A stretch of DNA of 64,000 nucleotides from Crassaminicella thermophila (GTDB lineage Bacteria; Bacillota; Clostridia; Peptostreptococcales; Thermotaleaceae), in the NCBI RefSeq assembly GCF_008152325.1, contig NZ_CP042243.1, forward strand, positions 873,026 through 937,025, in the 5' to 3' direction. Positions 63,889 to 64,000 of the stretch are shown here, piece by piece. Position 1 is the first letter of the stretch; every line of letters begins with the position of its first letter. The position numbers were made by a program, and so were the translations under genes. A model generated the notes under the pieces. It searched no databases, was not told the origin of the DNA, and saw only the letters and a list, made by a program, of their open reading frames with translations.

Positions 63889-64000
63889 GGTAAAAGCAGG
63901 ACAATTTATTGAAGCAAATTTAGATATGGTACTAGGAAATGATATTACAACACCTGTAGCAGTAAAGGAATTTAAAAAAATGGGTGCAAAAGAAGTGTTT
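63836..64000 (+). CDS. leuC: 3-isopropylmalate dehydratase large subunit, 3' truncated by window edge
   Basis: ATG 63836 follows AAGGAGG by eight bases. The 55 visible residues, [20 protein letters not shown] and [18 protein letters not shown], match the start of archaeal/clostridial-type LeuC (aconitase family). This enzyme isomerises isopropylmalate and, in the citramalate route, also citramalate. It overlaps cimA by 53 bases in another frame, so translation may be coupled. Confidence 0.92.
   Translation, partial: MGMTMTQKILAAHAGLDKVKAGQFIEANLDMVLGNDITTPVAVKEFKKMGAKEVF

Overview
The window is AT-rich DNA with Gram-positive gene logic: strong AGGAGG ribosome sites, TTG and GTG starts, WhiA, a Crh-like HPr, a T-box leader, CIRCE and SigA-type promoters. 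Gene content (myo-inositol use, ArsR/ArsA/CadA metal genes, HD-GYP, AGCS symporter) points to an anaerobic spore-former of the class Clostridia, in the Clostridium/Alkaliphilus/Crassaminicella range. The species cannot be fixed from the sequence. No tRNA, rRNA or CRISPR array was seen.

Layout. 1-11.8 kb is core chromosome: the 3' part of whiA, an HPr-like gene, an HD-GYP protein, a DRTGG/CBS/thioesterase regulator, dnaE, pgpA (opposite strand), a 56-residue protein, pfkA, pyk, a thioesterase and fxsA. 11.8-26.1 kb is a complete-looking myo-inositol locus: a LacI regulator, a first Gfo/Idh dehydrogenase, a three-gene sugar ABC importer, iolC, an acylating aldehyde dehydrogenase where IolA would be expected, then iolJ, iolB, iolD, iolE and iolG. 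Five copies of a GCAAACGTTTGC-type palindrome sit at its transcription units. Together the genes import inositol and convert it to DHAP plus malonate semialdehyde.

26.1-28.1 kb holds a 23S rRNA uridine methyltransferase. 28.1-37.8 kb is a defence-like island: type I restriction genes hsdM, hsdS (frameshifted) and hsdR, then a 795-residue predicted GTPase of unknown function, which is the best candidate for an undescribed system. 37.8-46.0 kb is a decaying accessory region: two copies of a small palindromic repeat, a broken serine recombinase, two putative exported proteins, a PhzF-like enzyme between two copies of a structured repeat of about 190 bp, a truncated class V aminotransferase, two chemotaxis receptors broken by frameshifts, and a response-regulator remnant.

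46.1-50.4 kb is a metal-resistance block: an ArsR/CadC repressor, a 95-residue protein, an ArsA ATPase and a CadA-type P-ATPase, with matching operator palindromes before the repressor and before cadA. 50.4-58.6 kb carries a cupin, CIRCE-controlled htpG, a Nudix hydrolase, a DUF3298 lipoprotein, a sigma-54 activator whose receiver lacks the usual aspartate, and an AGCS symporter (one frameshift) behind a sigma-54 promoter. 58.6-64 kb is a branched-chain amino acid operon: T-box (specifier read as ATC, isoleucine), ilvN, ilvC, ilvB, cimA and the start of leuC.

Several otherwise intact genes (hsdS, two chemotaxis receptors, the symporter) differ from full length only by one-base changes in short homopolymers. 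Either sequencing error or real decay/phase variation would explain this; the raw reads would decide.
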